Below, piece after piece: positions 61,680 to 64,000 of a DNA stretch of 64,000 bases. Numbering within the stretch: position 1 is the first letter of the stretch; each line of letters starts with the position of its first letter. The notes under the pieces were generated by a model. The model was not told where the DNA came from, made no database searches, and saw only the letters and a list, made by a program, of their open reading frames with translations. Origin of the DNA: Thermoanaerobacter wiegelii Rt8.B1. GTDB lineage: Bacteria; Bacillota; Thermoanaerobacteria; Thermoanaerobacterales; Thermoanaerobacteraceae. The position numbers and the translations under genes were made by a program. Location: assembly GCF_000147695.2 (NCBI RefSeq), contig NC_015958.1, positions 1,790,001 to 1,854,000 of the forward strand. Reading direction: 5' to 3'.

Positions 61680-62551
61680 TTACTTTCCACCCCTTCATCT
61701 AAAATTTCTTTAATCCTAAGCCACATTTTATAAATTTGCTGGTAAGCAGTGCTGTCAGGATAACTACTTAAGCTTTGTAAATTTTTTAAAGCTTTTACAA
61801 CTGTTTCATCAAAATCTATTTTCCCAACAACCACAATGTTGTTTTCCTCACAATATTTTTCTATTTGTTGTGATACTTCTTTATTTAAATCCCATTTATT
61901 GACACACACCACGGAAGGAATTTTAAAGCTTTCTATCGCTGACAATACTCTCTTCATGTCAGCAAAACCAGAAAGTGTAGGTTCTGTAACAATTAATACC
62001 AAATCTACACCCGTAGCAGAAGCAAGGACAGGACATCCTATTCCTGGAGTTCCATCAATTATCAAATACTCATCGTTGTCATCACTTACTTCCTTCGCCT
62101 TCTTTCTCACCTCTGTCACCAATTTTCCTGAACCATCTGCTCCAGGAAAAAGCTCTGCATACACTACTTTTTCTTCCGACTTTGTCTTGGCATATATTAC
62201 ATGGCCTGTTTTTTCCTCTACCAATTTAATCGCTTCAACAGGGCATTTATACATGCAAAGGCCACAACCTTCACAATAATAAGGATATACCTCAAAATTT
62301 GAAATAGCGTCAAACCTACAAAGTTCTTCGCAAAGTCCACATTCAATACATTTGTCTCTATCTATAACCGCCGTCTCTTTTCCATAAAAGTCTTGTTTTT
62401 CTATTATTTCCCCCTGCAAAACTATATTTAGGTTAGGAGCTTCTACGTCACAATCTGCCATAATCTTATTTTTAACAATGGTGCTCAAAGTAGTGGCAAC
62501 TGTGGTCTTCCCTGTACCACCTTTCCCGCTTAAAATTGCTAACTGCTTCAT
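61676..62551 (-). CDS. MinD/Mrp-type ATPase with ferredoxin insert, second copy
   Basis: A 291-residue P-loop ATPase: Walker A SGKGGTGKTTVATTL at the N terminus, then an inserted ferredoxin domain (CIECGLCEELCRFDAI and CEGCGLCMYKCPVEAI, about residues 65-110), then YLIIDGTPGIGCPVLAS and VLIVTEPTLSGFADMKR. Members couple ATP hydrolysis to Fe-S cluster or metal handling. It overlaps the next gene by four bases and the preceding MinD-like gene by four. Confidence 0.9.
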   Translation of the reverse strand: MKQLAILSGKGGTGKTTVATTLSTIVKNKIMADCDVEAPNLNIVLQGEIIEKQDFYGKETAVIDRDKCIECGLCEELCRFDAISNFEVYPYYCEGCGLCMYKCPVEAIKLVEEKTGHVIYAKTKSEEKVVYAELFPGADGSGKLVTEVRKKAKEVSDDNDEYLIIDGTPGIGCPVLASATGVDLVLIVTEPTLSGFADMKRVLSAIESFKIPSVVCVNKWDLNKEVSQQIEKYCEENNIVVVGKIDFDETVVKALKNLQSLSSYPDSTAYQQIYKMWLRIKEILDEGVESK

Positions 62552-63396
62552 TTTTTTATCAACTCCAATGCATCAGTTGTCAACTTCTCAAATATTTCTT
62601 TTGCCTCTTCATCAACCTCAATCAATAATTTTCCTTTTGAATAGGCCTCTGCAAACTCTTTTTTAAAAGGAATCTTCGCTAAAACTTTTATCCCTTCTTT
62701 TTCGCAGTATTCCTCGATAATATTGTCCCCTTCCCCAGCTTTATTAATGACAGCGGCCATAGGAATGCCCATCTGCTTTACAAGCTGTACAGCTAAATCA
62801 AAGTCGTGCAAACCATAAGGAGTAGGTTCTGTAACCAGAATACACAAATCACTTCCTTCAATAGAATGTATAACTGGGCAAGAAGTCCCGGGAGGGCTAT
62901 CCACTATTACAGGTTTATCTGCATTCTCAATCAATTTATTAATCTCTTTTAAAATAGGCACTCCAGTGGCCTCTCCATAATTTAATTTTCCGTCTATAAA
63001 ATCTATGCTTTGGGCTTTGCCCTTCCTTATCGTACCAATAGGTTTATATTTTTCTACTATGGCATCATAAGGGCACATCTCAAAACAAGCTCCGCAGGAA
63101 TGACATAAATGGTCAAATACAAGAATTTTTTTGATTAATTTTGTCAATGCTCCAAATCTACACGCTTTTACACACTCACCACATAAAGTGCATTTGTCGT
63201 TGTTTATTTCAGGTATTATGACTTCAACAGTTTTGTCCTCTTCTATTTGAGGATTTAAAAACAAATAGCCGTTGGGCTCTTCTACATCGCAATCAACATA
63301 CACGCTATTATTAAAAGTTTTCGCAAGGTTGACAGAAACGGTTGTTTTCCCTGTCCCACCTTTACCGCTCAATACAGAAATTTTGACTCTTCTCAT
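62548..63396 (-). CDS. MinD/Mrp-type ATPase with ferredoxin insert, first copy
   Basis: A 282-residue paralogue of the next gene: SGKGGTGKTTVSVNLAK, the ferredoxin insert (CTLCGECVKACRFGAL and CHSCGACFEMCPYDAI), VIVDSPPGTSCPVIHSI and CILVTEPTPYGLHDF. Both copies keep complete Walker and cluster motifs, so they may form a heterodimer. The ATG at 63396 is preferred to a TTG two codons earlier because GGAG is eight bases before it. Confidence 0.9.
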   Translation of the reverse strand: MRRVKISVLSGKGGTGKTTVSVNLAKTFNNSVYVDCDVEEPNGYLFLNPQIEEDKTVEVIIPEINNDKCTLCGECVKACRFGALTKLIKKILVFDHLCHSCGACFEMCPYDAIVEKYKPIGTIRKGKAQSIDFIDGKLNYGEATGVPILKEINKLIENADKPVIVDSPPGTSCPVIHSIEGSDLCILVTEPTPYGLHDFDLAVQLVKQMGIPMAAVINKAGEGDNIIEEYCEKEGIKVLAKIPFKKEFAEAYSKGKLLIEVDEEAKEIFEKLTTDALELIKK

Positions 63397-63410
63397 CTTC
63401 AATGCTCCTT

Positions 63411-63773
63411 TTAGTGATGATGATGTCCTTGATTTGTCGCTTCTGTTATCTTTTCAAGACTTCCATTTTTAAAAAGCTCTATGTTTGTTTTTACATCTCC
63501 TTCTACTGCTTTATAAACTGGAATTTCTGCTGCTTTAAATACTTCCATAGCGTTTGGTCCTACATTACTTGAGATAAGAACTTGCACGCCTTCATCTATA
63601 AGAGTCTGTGCCGCTTTAGTTCCCGCACCACTGCTTTGGGCTACTGCAGCGTTGTCAATAACTTTATAATCCATCGTCTCACTATCAACTATAATAAAAT
63701 ATTGAGCTCGTCCAAATCTTGAATCCACCTTAGCTTCAAGAGTTTTTCCTTCTGAGGAAATAGCTATTTTCAT
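63411..63773 (-). CDS. NifX-type Fe-S cofactor-binding protein, first gene of operon
   Basis: A 120-residue protein: KIAISSEGKTLEAKVDSRFGRAQYFIIVDSE, GVQVLISSNVGPNAMEVFKAAEIPVYK, and a His-rich end (NQGHHHH). First gene of the seven-gene operon. The ribosome site is GGAGGATGC and the promoter carries twin CATATG boxes shared with the Fur-family gene at 44.5 kb. Confidence 0.87.
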   Translation of the reverse strand: MKIAISSEGKTLEAKVDSRFGRAQYFIIVDSETMDYKVIDNAAVAQSSGAGTKAAQTLIDEGVQVLISSNVGPNAMEVFKAAEIPVYKAVEGDVKTNIELFKNGSLEKITEATNQGHHHH

Positions 63774-63791
63774 ATTGCATCCTCCATTTCA

Positions 63792-63850
63792 TTATTGACA
63801 TATGTTACTTACATTAATTAATATATTATTATTTTTGTCATATGTCAATA
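63792..63850 (-). promoter_or_regulatory. Promoter of the NifX/MinD operon with twin CATATG boxes
   Basis: Box 1, TATTGACATATGACA on the minus strand (63836-63850), supplies -35 TTGACA (63843-63848). The -10 TATATT is at 63820-63825, 17 bases away. Box 2, AACATATGTCAAT (63795-63807), lies near the ribosome site. The same order, -35 and -10 sequences are found in front of the Fur-family gene (44990-45038). Confidence 0.7.
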
Positions 63851-64000
63851 AATTTATAAAGCAAGATAGTATCAAGATACTGTAGGATAATTTTTAGTGA
63901 TAGTGACAATCATTTTAGCAAAATTTTCGTAACAATATAAAATATAGTATGTATAAAGTTAACATTTTGCACAGCTTGCTCCGGTGACAGAGCAGGCTAA
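63851..64000. other. Gene-free end of the window
   Basis: Contains a small perfect hairpin AGTATC/GATACT (63868-63881). The last 40 bases have TTTTGCACAGC followed by the stem TTGCTC/GAGCAG and CTAA. TTTTGCA followed by a GC-rich hairpin and CTAA recalls the start of the structured repeats at 36441 and 50550, but the sequence is cut off. No gene is seen. Confidence 0.3.

Noticed and set aside
59642-63773. A nitrogen-fixation cluster
   Set aside because: NifX-like and MinD-like proteins are present but no nifHDK, nifE/N or nifB radical SAM gene was found in the window.

Overview
The window looks like chromosome from a thermophilic, anaerobic, low-GC Firmicute of the Thermoanaerobacter type. 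Evidence: AT-rich DNA, strong GGAGG ribosome sites, a pyruvate kinase with the extra C-terminal PEP-utiliser domain, a class III (anaerobic) ribonucleotide reductase, a HydE hydrogenase maturase, FeoB iron uptake, and an intracellular cyclomaltodextrinase next to an extracellular amylase and a maltose-type ABC transporter. Almost every gene is on the minus strand. The plus strand carries hydE, a tiny DUF1540 gene and a few decayed fragments.

Layout. 1-9.4 kb: the 5' end of a glucoamylase gene broken by a stop codon, then a housekeeping run (thioesterase, pyk, pfkA, dnaE, a CBS/DRTGG regulator, HPr, whiA). 10.4-20.5 kb: starch and maltodextrin use (cyclomaltodextrinase, MalEFG-type transporter, lipoprotein alpha-amylase behind a strong promoter with LacI/CcpA-like operators), plus a RodZ-like protein and 2-hydroxyacyl-CoA dehydratase-related proteins, one of them frameshifted. 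20.5-24.3 kb: yvcK-rapZ-PHP-murB and a small zinc-ribbon gene preceded by a nine-codon mini-ORF. 24.7-29.1 kb: patatin, a TetR/UbiB/phasin-like operon with a probable operator, and an isochorismatase. 29.1-36.1 kb: three gene remnants, copA, then mnmA-nifS-cysK, and a DUF438 remnant. 36.2-44.4 kb: copZ, dedA, DUF134, a large PAS-GGDEF-HD-GYP protein, and nrdDG under a cobalamin riboswitch. 44.5-50.3 kb: a Fur-family regulator, an HD-GYP gene split by an insertion sequence, and feoA-feoA-feoB-feoC-like under a Fur box. 50.6-57 kb: DUF1847, TrmO, a metal or cofactor ABC transporter, and an IS110-family element. 57-64 kb: a CoA-disulfide-reductase-like flavoprotein, hydE, and a seven-gene operon of NifX-like proteins, MinD-like ATPases with ferredoxin inserts, a metallo-beta-lactamase-fold protein and a ferredoxin.

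The most unusual features are these. (1) A GC-rich, strongly folded repeat of about 265-330 bp is present twice, at 36441-36768 (+) and 50287-50550 (-). In both places it sits in sense orientation inside the intrinsic terminator of the preceding gene, with a terminator hairpin on each side. The two copies show compensatory base changes in an internal stem. (2) Two promoters share one architecture: a TTGACATATG-type palindrome over the -35 box, a TATATT -10 box and a second CATATG box downstream. One drives the Fur-family gene and the other drives the NifX/MinD operon, which suggests that the regulator controls both. (3) The IS110-family element has a hairpin that hides its transposase ribosome site and a structured non-coding end that may hold a bridge RNA.

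Many genes here are decaying: glucoamylase, a dehydratase-related gene, two HD-GYP genes, a histidine kinase, a PAP2 phosphatase, DUF438, FmdE and a second tsaA. All calls come from reading the sequence. No database search was run.
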